Assembly: GCF_041270065.1 (NCBI RefSeq)
Contig: NZ_CP065958.1
Coordinates: forward strand, 7,006,001-7,070,000
DNA from: Streptomyces fradiae
Lineage (GTDB): Bacteria > Actinomycetota > Actinomycetes > Streptomycetales > Streptomycetaceae
DNA: 64,000 nt
Direction: 5' to 3'
In this document: positions 33,099 through 43,209 of the stretch, one piece after another
How the letters are laid out: every line of letters begins with the position of its first letter
Numbering within the stretch: the stretch's first letter is position 1
Translations under genes and position numbers: made by a program
The notes under the pieces: model-generated
What the model was told of the DNA's origin: nothing
What the model saw: only the letters and a program-made list of their open reading frames with translations
Databases searched by the model: none

Positions 33099-33989
33099 AT
33101 GGATTTCTCTGTGACCACCGAGCTGACCCCCACCGACGCCTCCACGATCATCCCCGGCCCCGCGAACCCGTACCAGGGCGACATCGCCCGCTACTGGAAC
33201 GCCGAGGCCCGGCCCGTGAACCTGCGCCTCGGTGACGTGGACGGCCTCTACCACCACCACTACGGCATCGGCGAGATCGACCATGCCTCCCTCGGCACCC
33301 CCGAGGACAGCGAGTACGAGAAGAAGCTCATCACCGAGCTGCACCGCCTGGAGTCGGCCCAGGCCGAGGTCCTCCTCGACCACCTCGGCCCGATCACCGC
33401 CGAGGACACCCTCGTCGACGCCGGCTGCGGCCGCGGCGGTTCGAGCGTGATGGCCCACCAGCGCTTCGGCTGCAAGGTCGAGGGTGTCACCCTCTCCTCC
33501 ACCCAGGCCGAGTTCGGCAACAAGCGCGCCCGCGAGCTGGGCATCGACAGCCATGTGCACGCCCAGGTCTGCAACATGCTCGACACCCCGTTCGAGAAGG
33601 GCAGCATCGCCGCCTCCTGGAACAACGAGTCCAGCATGTACGTCGACCTCGACGACCTGATGGCCGAGCACTCCCGCTTCCTGCGGGTCGGCGGCCGCTA
33701 CGTCACCATCACCGGCTGCTGGAACCCCAAGTACGGCCAGCCCTCCAAGTGGGTCTCCCAGATCAACGCCCACTTCGAGTGCAACATCCACTCCCGCCGC
33801 GAATACCTGCGCGCCATGGCCGACAACCGGCTGGTCCCGAACGCGGTCGTCGACCTGACCGCCGCGACCCTCCCGTACTGGGAGCTGCGCGCCACGTCCT
33901 CGCTGGTCACCGGCATCGAGGAGGCCTTCATCGAGTCGTACAAGGACGGCTCCTTCCAGTACCTCCTGATCGCCGCCGACCGCGTCTGA
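33099..33989 (+). CDS. Geranyl diphosphate 2-C-methyltransferase
   Basis: A 296-residue SAM methyltransferase that makes 2-methyl-GPP for the adjacent cyclase. Features are YWNAEARPVNLRLGDVDGLY, HHHYGIG, the SAM loop VDAGCGRGGSSVMAHQRFG (about 106-124), LSSTQAEFGNKRA and ASWNNESSMYVDL. These match the bacterial GPP C-methyltransferase family, relatives of cyclopropane fatty acid synthases. It follows the cyclase by 28 nt. ATG at 33099 taken; GTG 33111 is also possible. Confidence 0.93.
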   Translation: MDFSVTTELTPTDASTIIPGPANPYQGDIARYWNAEARPVNLRLGDVDGLYHHHYGIGEIDHASLGTPEDSEYEKKLITELHRLESAQAEVLLDHLGPITAEDTLVDAGCGRGGSSVMAHQRFGCKVEGVTLSSTQAEFGNKRARELGIDSHVHAQVCNMLDTPFEKGSIAASWNNESSMYVDLDDLMAEHSRFLRVGGRYVTITGCWNPKYGQPSKWVSQINAHFECNIHSRREYLRAMADNRLVPNAVVDLTAATLPYWELRATSSLVTGIEEAFIESYKDGSFQYLLIAADRV

Positions 33990-34014
33990 TCCGCCGCCCC
34001 ACCGGCGGAAGAGA

Positions 34015-34045
34015 GGCCGGGCCCGTCCAGCGGACGGGCCCGGCC
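34015..34045 (+). terminator. Intrinsic terminator of the 2-MIB operon
   Basis: A perfect 14-bp GC-rich stem (GGCCGGGCCCGTCC and its complement) with a 3-nt loop, followed by GTTTTC, 25 nt after the methyltransferase stop. Confidence 0.85.
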
Positions 34046-34120
34046 GTTTTCGCGCGGGCCGGGGCGGGCAGCCGCCGGGCTGAAGGGGGTCGTCGTACGG
34101 CCGGGGCGGTGGTGAGCGAG

Positions 34121-35065
34121 ATGGCCCGACCCGTGTGGACCGGGGTGCTGAGCTTCGGCCTGGTGAGCGTGCCCGTCGGGCTCTACACCGCCACCTCCGC
34201 GCACACCCTGCGCTTCCACCAGCTGCAGCGCGGCACCTCCGACCGGATCCGCAACCGGCGGGTGAACGAGCGGACCGGCGAGGAGGTCGAGCTCGGCGAC
34301 ATCGTGAAGGGCTTCGACGCGGGGGACGCGTACGTCCTCGTCGAACCCGACGAGCTCGACGAGATCGCGCCCGGCCGCTCGAAGGCGCTGGAGATCAGCG
34401 GATTCGTGGACCTGGAGGCGATCGACCCGATCTACTTCGACCGGACCTACTACCTCGGACCGAAGACCGGGGAGTACGCCAAGGTCTACGGCCTCCTGGA
34501 GCGGGCGCTCGCGAAGGCGGGCCGGGCGGGGGTGGCGACCTTCGTGATGCGCGGCCGGGAGTACCTGGTGGCGCTCAAGTCCGAGGACGGCATCCTCACC
34601 CTCCACACGCTGCACTGGGCCGACGAGATCCGGGATCCGCGCGAGGAGATCCCCGACCTGCCGACGGGACGGACGAAGGCCGGCGCCAAGGAGATGCGGA
34701 TGGCCGAGCAGCTCATCGACGCGCTCGCCATGGACTGGGAGCCCGAGGAGTTCCACGACACCTACCGGGACAAGGTCGCCGACCTGATCAAGGCGAAGAA
34801 GGCGGGCGAGACCGTCGAGAAGGCCGAGCCCGCGGCCGAGGCCACCAATGTGATCGACCTGACCGAGGCCCTGCGCGCGAGCGTCGAGCGCGCCCGCGGC
34901 AAGAGGGGCAAGGGAGGCACGGGGCCGAAGGAGTCCGGGCTCACGGACCTGACCAAGGCCGAGCTGTACGAGCGGGCCGCGGCGGCCGGGATTCCCGGGC
35001 GTTCCGGCATGAAGCGCGACGAGCTGATCGAGGCCCTGGAGCAGGCCGGCGAGAGGGCCGCGTAG
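34121..35065 (+). CDS. ku: Ku protein, bacterial non-homologous end joining
   Basis: A 314-residue Ku homologue: MARPVWTGVLSFGLVSVPVG, DIVKGFDAGD, VDLEAIDPIYFDRTYYLGP, RGREYLVAL, YRDKVADLIKAKKAG are all conserved core segments. The ring-forming beta-barrel is complete. After a basic linker (RGKRGKGGTGPKE) the C-terminus has a SAP/Rho-N-like DNA-binding motif (LTKAELYERAAAAGI). It binds DNA ends and recruits LigD-type enzymes, two of which are encoded convergently nearby. ATG 34121 taken; an in-frame GTG lies 9 nt upstream. Confidence 0.93.
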   Translation: MARPVWTGVLSFGLVSVPVGLYTATSAHTLRFHQLQRGTSDRIRNRRVNERTGEEVELGDIVKGFDAGDAYVLVEPDELDEIAPGRSKALEISGFVDLEAIDPIYFDRTYYLGPKTGEYAKVYGLLERALAKAGRAGVATFVMRGREYLVALKSEDGILTLHTLHWADEIRDPREEIPDLPTGRTKAGAKEMRMAEQLIDALAMDWEPEEFHDTYRDKVADLIKAKKAGETVEKAEPAAEATNVIDLTEALRASVERARGKRGKGGTGPKESGLTDLTKAELYERAAAAGIPGRSGMKRDELIEALEQAGERAA

Positions 35066-35092
35066 TGAGGGGGTCGTCTGGTGACGTGGCCC

Positions 35093-35647
35093 TCACGACT
35101 CCCAGGGCTTCTCCCAGAGCTTCTCCCGGTGCCCCGGTCCGTGCCCCGGTCCGTGCCCCGGTCCGGCGTCCCCGGGCACCCCGGGCATCCTCCGTTCCTC
35201 CGGATCCGGCGGCTTCCCCGGCTCCTCCCGGCCCTCGCGCCGACCCGGCTCGGGGAGCATGCCCGGGTGGCCGGACTCGTCCGGGATCAGGGGCTCCTCC
35301 GGCATGAACACCCGCAGGGCGCGCTCGGTCTGTTCCGGGTCCGGCACCGTGACGGCGATCCGGGCGAAGGGCGCCTCCGGGGCCAGGTCCATCCAGAGGG
35401 CCGGTGCCTCGGCGCGTACGGCGACGAAGTCCGTACCGGCCGGGCCGTGGCGGCGGCCCACGCAGCGGCCCGGCAGCCACAGGCCCCGGCCCGCCGTGCC
35501 GCGCAGCACCCGCCACCAGCTGGGGTCGACGCCGAGGGCGCGCAGCGCGGCGACGGGCACGCGGATCGTGCGCCGCCGTGCGGCCAGGGCCTCGCGCGGT
35601 CCGAGGCGGACCACGATCTCCGTTCCTTCCACCGTCACACGCGTCAC
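35093..35647 (-). CDS. Hypothetical protein with PH-like N-terminus and Gly-His-Pro repeat tail
   Basis: A 184-residue protein. The N-terminal ~125 residues (VTVEGTEIVVRLGPREALAA, IRVPVAALRALGVDP, GRGLWLPGR) look like the small bacterial PH-like/DUF-type beta protein common in Streptomyces. The C-terminal tail is low-complexity, with GPGH repeated because of a 12-bp DNA repeat. It ends convergently with Ku and is 7 nt downstream of the LigD-type polymerase, so it may be cotranscribed with NHEJ genes. Confidence 0.65.
   Translation of the reverse strand: MTRVTVEGTEIVVRLGPREALAARRRTIRVPVAALRALGVDPSWWRVLRGTAGRGLWLPGRCVGRRHGPAGTDFVAVRAEAPALWMDLAPEAPFARIAVTVPDPEQTERALRVFMPEEPLIPDESGHPGMLPEPGRREGREEPGKPPDPEERRMPGVPGDAGPGHGPGHGPGHREKLWEKPWES
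35129..35164 (+). repeat. 12-bp tandem repeat, three perfect copies
   Basis: GTGCCCCGGTCC is repeated three times exactly. On the coding (minus) strand it gives Gly-Pro-Gly-His units in the tail of the hypothetical protein. It is a candidate length-variable locus. Confidence 0.85.
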
Positions 35648-35654
35648 GGCCTGC

Positions 35655-36554
35655 TCACCCGCCTTCGTCCAGGGCGGCGAGCCGCCGCCGGGCCGCCGCC
35701 GCGGAGTGTCCCCGTGGCGGGTTCCGCCATGCCGTGCGGTCGAGCAGCTCGTCGGCGTCCCGCAGCGTCCAGCGGCGCGCGGTCAGGCCGGGGTCGTCAA
35801 GCTCCGCCCAGTCCAGCGGCGCCGCGACCGGCGCGCCGGACCGGGCCCGTACGGCATAGGGGGCGACGGCGGTCTGGCCGTAGCCGTTGCGCTGGACGTC
35901 CAGGTAGAGGCGCTCGCCGCGGTCCTTCTTGCGGGCCGCGGTGGTGAGTTCGTCCGGGTGCCGGGCGGCGAGCAGATCGGCGACCTCGCCGGCGAAGGCC
36001 CGTACCTCGTCGAAGGTGTTCCGGCGCAGCAGCGGCACCACCACGTGCAGACCGCGCGAGCCGGTGGTCATCAGCAGGGAGGGCAGCTCGAGCTCGTCGA
36101 GCAGCGTGTGCATACGGCGGGCGGTGCGGCGCACCGCCTCGAAGTCGTCGCCCGGCGGGTCGAGGTCGAAGACCAGCCGGTCCGGGTGGTCGGGGCGGTC
36201 GGCGCGGGACAGCCAGCGGTGCGGGGTGACGCAGGCCTGGCCGGCCAGATAGACGAGGGTGGCGGCGTCCTCGCAGAGGACGTAGGTGACGGTGCCGTCC
36301 GCCTTGGGCAGCTCGGCGTGGGCGATCCAGTCGGGGAAGTGCTCGGGGAGGTCCTTCTGCATGAAGCCGGAGTCGTCGATGCCGTCGGGATGCCGCTCCA
36401 GCATCAGCGGGCGGCCGCGCAGCTGCGGCACCATGCGCCGGGCGATCCGCCGGTAGTAGGCGGCCAGATCGGCCTTGGTCAGCCCGTCGTCCGGGAACAG
36501 CACCTTCTCCGGCCGGGGCACCTCGACCCTGCGCCGGCCGGCCCGGACGGTCAT
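35655..36554 (-). CDS. ligD: LigD-type polymerase/primase
   Basis: A 299-residue stand-alone LigD polymerase domain (archaeo-eukaryotic primase fold). The catalytic Asp pair is in RLVFDLDPPGDD (D130, D132), with TTGSRGLHVVVPL and YLDVQRNGYGQTAVAPY, the third Asp being in the last. PEKVLFPDDGLTKADLAAYY near the N-terminus is the usual start of the domain. No ligase domain is fused. It overlaps the phosphoesterase gene by 4 nt. It should add templated or untemplated nucleotides, with a preference for rNTPs, at Ku-bound ends. Confidence 0.92.
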   Translation of the reverse strand: MTVRAGRRRVEVPRPEKVLFPDDGLTKADLAAYYRRIARRMVPQLRGRPLMLERHPDGIDDSGFMQKDLPEHFPDWIAHAELPKADGTVTYVLCEDAATLVYLAGQACVTPHRWLSRADRPDHPDRLVFDLDPPGDDFEAVRRTARRMHTLLDELELPSLLMTTGSRGLHVVVPLLRRNTFDEVRAFAGEVADLLAARHPDELTTAARKKDRGERLYLDVQRNGYGQTAVAPYAVRARSGAPVAAPLDWAELDDPGLTARRWTLRDADELLDRTAWRNPPRGHSAAAARRRLAALDEGG

Positions 36555-37186
36555 GACGTGCTCCCGGCGACCTGCCGCAGGGTGCGGCCGGTACGGGCCG
36601 ACCGGGCGCGGTGCGGATCGGTGCCGCCGTCGTCCGCCCGGGCCCGCCGGTCGGCGCGCTTGACCAGCAGCCACGCCTCCCGGCCGGAGCCGTCGCCGCG
36701 GATCCGGGTCAGCGCGAAGCCGCCGTGGAGTTTGCGCCCGTCCAGCCAGAAGGACGCGTGCCCGGCGTCGAGCGCCTCGGCGAACGGGACCTCCTCGCCG
36801 TGCCGGTCCTCCGACAGGTTCCGGTAGGTGCCCTCGTCCCAGACGATGACCGTGCCGGCTCCGTACTCGCCGGGCGCGATCACGCCCTCGAAGGCGCGGT
36901 ACTCCAGCGGATGGTCCTCGGTCGGCATCGCGAGCCGTCTGTCCTGCGGGTCGGCCGACGGGCCCTTGGGCACGGCCCAGGACCGCAGCACCCCGTCCAC
37001 CTCCAGGCGGAAGTCGAAGTGCAGCGCCGTCGCGTCGTGGATCTGGACCACGAACGAGGGAGGCTCGCCCGGAGCGGCGGCCGCGGCGTCCTCGCTCTCG
37101 CCCCGCGGCTCCTCGGTCCGGGAGAAGTCCCGCCGGCGGTGGTACTCCTTCAGCGCGTGTGCGCTCGGCCTGTGCTTGGGACTCAC
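36551..37186 (-). CDS. LigD-type 3'-phosphoesterase
   Basis: A 211-residue stand-alone phosphoesterase domain. Active-site motif VQIHDATALHFDFRLE (H50, H56, D58) and EDHPLEYRAFEGVIAPGEYG are diagnostic. It trims 3' ribonucleotides or phosphates at break ends. I choose GTG 37186 because GAGGAGG lies 5 nt upstream, rather than ATG 37210. Its stop overlaps the polymerase gene. The N-terminal region (KHRPSAHALKEYHRRRDFSR) is the usual basic lead-in. Confidence 0.9.
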   Translation of the reverse strand: MSPKHRPSAHALKEYHRRRDFSRTEEPRGESEDAAAAAPGEPPSFVVQIHDATALHFDFRLEVDGVLRSWAVPKGPSADPQDRRLAMPTEDHPLEYRAFEGVIAPGEYGAGTVIVWDEGTYRNLSEDRHGEEVPFAEALDAGHASFWLDGRKLHGGFALTRIRGDGSGREAWLLVKRADRRARADDGGTDPHRARSARTGRTLRQVAGSTS

Positions 37187-37250
37187 GGCCGCCTCCTCAC
37201 GGCGTGGCATCGGCCCCCCGTCACCCGGCGGGTACCCGGGATGCCGCGAC

Positions 37251-39773
<2,523 letters not shown>

Positions 39774-40035
39774 CTGCTGCTCCTGAGGATCTGCTGCTCC
39801 TGAGGGGGTGGGGGCGTTCCCACTCAAACCCGGTCATCGGGACCCCGCAAGCGGGGTCGGCACGCCCCGGCGGCCGGACCGGCGGCCGGATGACCCGCAC
39901 GCCCGAACCCCGGGTGCGGGGCGGTGGGGGCGTGGATACGCTGGCCGCGATCCGGTCGCCCGAAAGATCCGGGATTGCCCGGTCCGGCGGATCCTCCGGT
40001 CCGGCAGATCCTGACGAGTCTCTCCAGGGAGTCGT

Positions 40036-41040
40036 GTGAGCACCCCGCAGCCCGTCCTCGCCCCTCCCGCGAAAGCCGCCGTCTTCCTGGTGGCCACCGT
40101 GAACCCCGGCGGCGAGGCCGCGGTGCGCGAGGCCCTCGACGGGCTGGCCGGACTCGTCCGCTCCGTCTCCTTCCGCGCCCCCGAGGACGGGCTCACCGGC
40201 ATCGTCGGCATCGGCGCCACCGTCTGGCCCCGGCTCTTCGACGCGCCGCCGCCGGCCGGCCTGCACCCCTTCCGGGAGCTGCGCGGCCCCCGCCACCACG
40301 CCCCCAGCACCCCCGGCGACCTGCTGCTTCACGTACGCGCGGTGCGCATGGACCTCTGCTTCGAGCTGACCCGCCTCGTCGCGGCGAGCCTCGGCGACGC
40401 CGTCACCGTCGTCGACGAGGTGCACGGCTTCCGCTACTTCGACGAGCGCGACCTGCTCGGCTTCGTCGACGGCAGCGAGAACCCGCAGGGCCGGGCGGCG
40501 GCCGAGGCCGTCCACGTGGGCGACGAGGACCCCGGGTACGAGGGCGGCGCCTATGTCACCGTCCAGAAGTACGTGCACGACATGACGGCCTGGGACGCCC
40601 TCCCCGTCGAGGAGCAGGAACGGATCATCGGCCGCACCAAGGACGCCAACGTCGAACTCGCCGACGACGTCAAGCCCGCCGACTCGCACGTGGCGGTCAA
40701 CACGATCGTCGACGCCGACGGCACCGAGCAGCAGATCCTGCGCGACAACATGCCCTTCGGCAGCATCGGGAGCGGCGAGTTCGGCACCTACTTCATCGGC
40801 TACTCCCGCACCCCCGAGGTGACCGAGCGGATGCTCGACCGGATGTTCCTCGGCGAGCCGCCCGGCGCCACCGACCGCATCCTCGACTTCTCCACGGCCG
40901 TCACCGGCTGCCTCTTCTTCGTCCCGAGCGCCGACTTCCTCGACGACCTGCCCGACCCGCCGCACCTCGCCGCCGCCACGGCCGGCCCGCCGGTCGTACC
41001 CGCCGGTTCGCTCGGCATCGGCAGCCTGAAAGGAGCCTGA
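40036..41040 (+). CDS. DyP-type peroxidase, encapsulin cargo
   Basis: A 334-residue heme peroxidase. DyP hallmarks are GFVDGSENP (catalytic Asp about 145), proximal His in ADSHVAVN (about 218) and the distal Arg segment DGTEQQILRDNMPFG. The C-terminal end GSLGIGSLKGA matches the family 1 encapsulin targeting peptide consensus. GTG start with CAGGGAG upstream. The shell gene starts 5 nt after its stop, so the enzyme should be enclosed in it. Substrate unknown; H2O2-dependent. Confidence 0.94.
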   Translation: MSTPQPVLAPPAKAAVFLVATVNPGGEAAVREALDGLAGLVRSVSFRAPEDGLTGIVGIGATVWPRLFDAPPPAGLHPFRELRGPRHHAPSTPGDLLLHVRAVRMDLCFELTRLVAASLGDAVTVVDEVHGFRYFDERDLLGFVDGSENPQGRAAAEAVHVGDEDPGYEGGAYVTVQKYVHDMTAWDALPVEEQERIIGRTKDANVELADDVKPADSHVAVNTIVDADGTEQQILRDNMPFGSIGSGEFGTYFIGYSRTPEVTERMLDRMFLGEPPGATDRILDFSTAVTGCLFFVPSADFLDDLPDPPHLAAATAGPPVVPAGSLGIGSLKGA

Positions 41041-41045
41041 CCGTC

Positions 41046-41870
41046 ATGACGCCTCCCGGCGACCCCGCAGCCCTCAACAACCTGCACCGCGAACTCGCCC
41101 CGGTCACCGCCGCCGCCTGGGAACAGATCGAGGAGGAGGCCCGGCGCACCTTCCGCCGCCATGTCGCCGGCCGCCGCGTCGTCGACGTGCCCGACCCGGC
41201 CGGGCCCGGGCTCGCCGCCGTCGGCACCGGCCACCTCGCCGGCATCGACGCGCCCGCCCCCGGCGTCACCGCCCGGCTGCGCGAGGCCAAGCCGCTGGTC
41301 GAACTGCGCGTGCCGTTCACCGTCAGCCGCGAGGCCGTCGACGACGTGGAGCGCGGCGCGAACGACTCCGACTGGCAGCCCGTGAAGGACGCCGCCCGGG
41401 CCATGGCCTTCGCCGAGGACCGGGCCGTCTTCGACGGCTACCCGGCCGCCGGCATCGACGGACTGCGCGAACGCAGCTCCAACCCGGTCCTCGGGCTGCC
41501 CACCGAACCCCGCGACTACCCCGACGCCGTCAGCCGGGCCCTCACCGCGCTCCGGCTCGCCGGCGTCGACGGCCCCTACGCGCTGCTGCTCGGCGCCGAC
41601 GACTACCGGGCCGTCAGCGAGACCTCCGACCACGGCTACCCGATCGCCGCCCACCTCGCCCGGATGCTGGACGCCCCGCCGATCTGGGCCCCCGCCGTCA
41701 CCGGCGCCTTCGTCCTGTCCCTGCGCGGCGGCGACTTCGAACTGCGCCTCGGCCAGGACCTGGCCATCGGCTACACCGCCCACGACGCCGACAGCGTCGA
41801 GCTGTACTTCCAGGAGACCTTCGCGTTCCTCGCGTACACCGACGAGGCCGTCGTCGTCCTCGAACACTGA
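41046..41870 (+). CDS. Family 1 encapsulin shell protein
   Basis: A 274-residue HK97-fold nanocompartment protein. Conserved segments are NLHRELAPVTAAAWEQIEEE, RTFRRHVAGRRVVDVP, VELRVPFTVSREAVDDVERG, AEDRAVFDGYPAAGIDGL and LGQDLAIGYTAHDADSVELY followed by QETFAFLAYTDEAVV. Length is normal for a T=1 shell. The binding groove for the DyP tail is formed by the N-terminal helix. Cotranscribed with the peroxidase. Confidence 0.94.
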   Translation: MTPPGDPAALNNLHRELAPVTAAAWEQIEEEARRTFRRHVAGRRVVDVPDPAGPGLAAVGTGHLAGIDAPAPGVTARLREAKPLVELRVPFTVSREAVDDVERGANDSDWQPVKDAARAMAFAEDRAVFDGYPAAGIDGLRERSSNPVLGLPTEPRDYPDAVSRALTALRLAGVDGPYALLLGADDYRAVSETSDHGYPIAAHLARMLDAPPIWAPAVTGAFVLSLRGGDFELRLGQDLAIGYTAHDADSVELYFQETFAFLAYTDEAVVVLEH

Positions 41871-41907
41871 GGCGGAGCGCGGGGCGCCGGACGGGGCCGG
41901 GCCGGGC

Positions 41908-42372
41908 TCAGGCGTCCACGGAGACGACGACCGCGTTCATCGGGCCGCCGGGCGTGCGGTACGTGACGGTGTCGCCGGCCCGCCGGCCGAGCAGCGCGGA
42001 GCCGAGCGGGCTGTCCGAGGTCACCAGGGCCGGGTCGTCGGCGTCCGCCAGCTCACCGACGTGCACCGTCGACTCGCCGCCGTCCTCGAAACGCACGGTG
42101 ACGGTGGAGCCCACCCCGACCGCATCCGTGGACGGCGCTCCGGCGCCGGCGGCGCCGCGCACCCGCTCCTCGATCCGGGCGATGCGCTCGTCGAGCCGGG
42201 CGACCTCGTCGGCGCGCTGCAGCTCGTCCGCCTCGTCGGCCCGGTCGCCGACCGCGTCGTCCTCGCCCCTCAGGGTGACGGCCACCGCGGCACGCTCGGT
42301 GCGCAGCTCGGCCAGTTCCCGCCGGAGCGCCCGGAGGGCGTCGGCGCTGATCGGCTGGGGACCGTCGGTCAT
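41908..42372 (-). CDS. GreA/GreB-family elongation factor-like protein
   Basis: A 154-residue protein with an N-terminal coiled coil (LRALRRELAELRTERAAVAV, ARLDERIARIEERVR) and a C-terminal FKBP-like domain (GSTVTVRFEDGGESTVHVGE, DSPLGSALLGRRAGDTVTYR). The acidic pair at the coil tip needed for transcript cleavage in GreA should lie near GEDDAVGDRADEADEL, which is acidic. Possibly a Gre or Rnk-like secondary-channel binder. ATG start at 42372; convergent with the encapsulin gene. Confidence 0.82.
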   Translation of the reverse strand: MTDGPQPISADALRALRRELAELRTERAAVAVTLRGEDDAVGDRADEADELQRADEVARLDERIARIEERVRGAAGAGAPSTDAVGVGSTVTVRFEDGGESTVHVGELADADDPALVTSDSPLGSALLGRRAGDTVTYRTPGGPMNAVVVSVDA

Positions 42373-42489
42373 GGCTGCTCCCGTCGAAGGGGTGGGGGAG
42401 GTGAGGTCGTCTCCATTACCGCACCGCCCGCCACACCCGGCAATCCGGACGCGCCCCCGCCCCCGGCGGCGGCGTTCTACGATCGAGGG

Positions 42490-43191
42490 GTGATCAAAGG
42501 CGTCATGTTCGACTTCTCCGGCACCCTGCTGTGCGTCGAGTCCATCGCCCACTGGCTGGACGCCGTCCTCGCCGAGACCGAGGTCGGACTGTCCGGCGAC
42601 GAGTTCGCCCACACCGTGGAGCGGCTCACCTACCACGGCGCCATGCCCGGCGGGCCGAACCCGCAGCGGGTGCCGGCCCGGCTGGAGCGGCTCTGGGCGG
42701 AGCGGGACCTCGACGCCGAACGGCACCACGCCGCGTACACCGCGCTCATCCGCGAGGCCGGCGTCACCGACCCGGTCCTCGTCGACGCCCTCTACGCACG
42801 GCACATGACGCCCGAGGCCTGGCACCCCTACCCCGACACCGCCCGCACTCTCGGCGAGCTCAGCCGCGGCGGCGTGTCCGTCGCCGTGGTCAGCAACATC
42901 GGCTGGGACTTGCGGCCGGTGTTCCGCGCCCACGGGCTCGACCGGTGGGTCGACGTCTACGCCCTCTCCTTCGAGGTCGGCGTCCAGAAGCCGGACCCCG
43001 GGATCTTCCGCTTCGCCTGCGAACGGCTCGGCCTCGCCCCCGCCGAGACCCTGATGGTCGGCGACGACCGGCGCGCCGACGGCGGCGCCGAGGCGCTCGG
43101 CGCCCGGGTGCACTTCGTCGACCACCTCCCGGTCGACCAGCGCCCGCACGGGCTGCTCCCGGTCTTCGGCCTGCTCAGCGACACCGCCTGA
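42490..43191 (+). CDS. HAD-superfamily hydrolase
   Basis: A 233-residue HAD hydrolase. Motif I is MFDFSGTLL (nucleophile Asp; second position Ser instead of the usual Asp), motif II VVSNIGWDL, motif III QKPDPGIF and motif IV VGDDRRADGGAEALG. The all-helical cap (WLDAVLAETEVGL...) is of type C1. GTG start at 42490 with GAGG adjacent. Ser at the acid/base position suggests a slower or different chemistry. Substrate unknown. Confidence 0.85.
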   Translation: MIKGVMFDFSGTLLCVESIAHWLDAVLAETEVGLSGDEFAHTVERLTYHGAMPGGPNPQRVPARLERLWAERDLDAERHHAAYTALIREAGVTDPVLVDALYARHMTPEAWHPYPDTARTLGELSRGGVSVAVVSNIGWDLRPVFRAHGLDRWVDVYALSFEVGVQKPDPGIFRFACERLGLAPAETLMVGDDRRADGGAEALGARVHFVDHLPVDQRPHGLLPVFGLLSDTA

Positions 43192-43209
43192 GGCGGCTCA
43201 GACGCCCGC

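Noticed and set aside
39774..40035. HAIR (HspR) heat-shock operator before the Clp gene
   Set aside because: Only a half site-like ACTCAAA is present at about 39819; the second arm of CTTGAGT-N7-ACTCAAG is missing.
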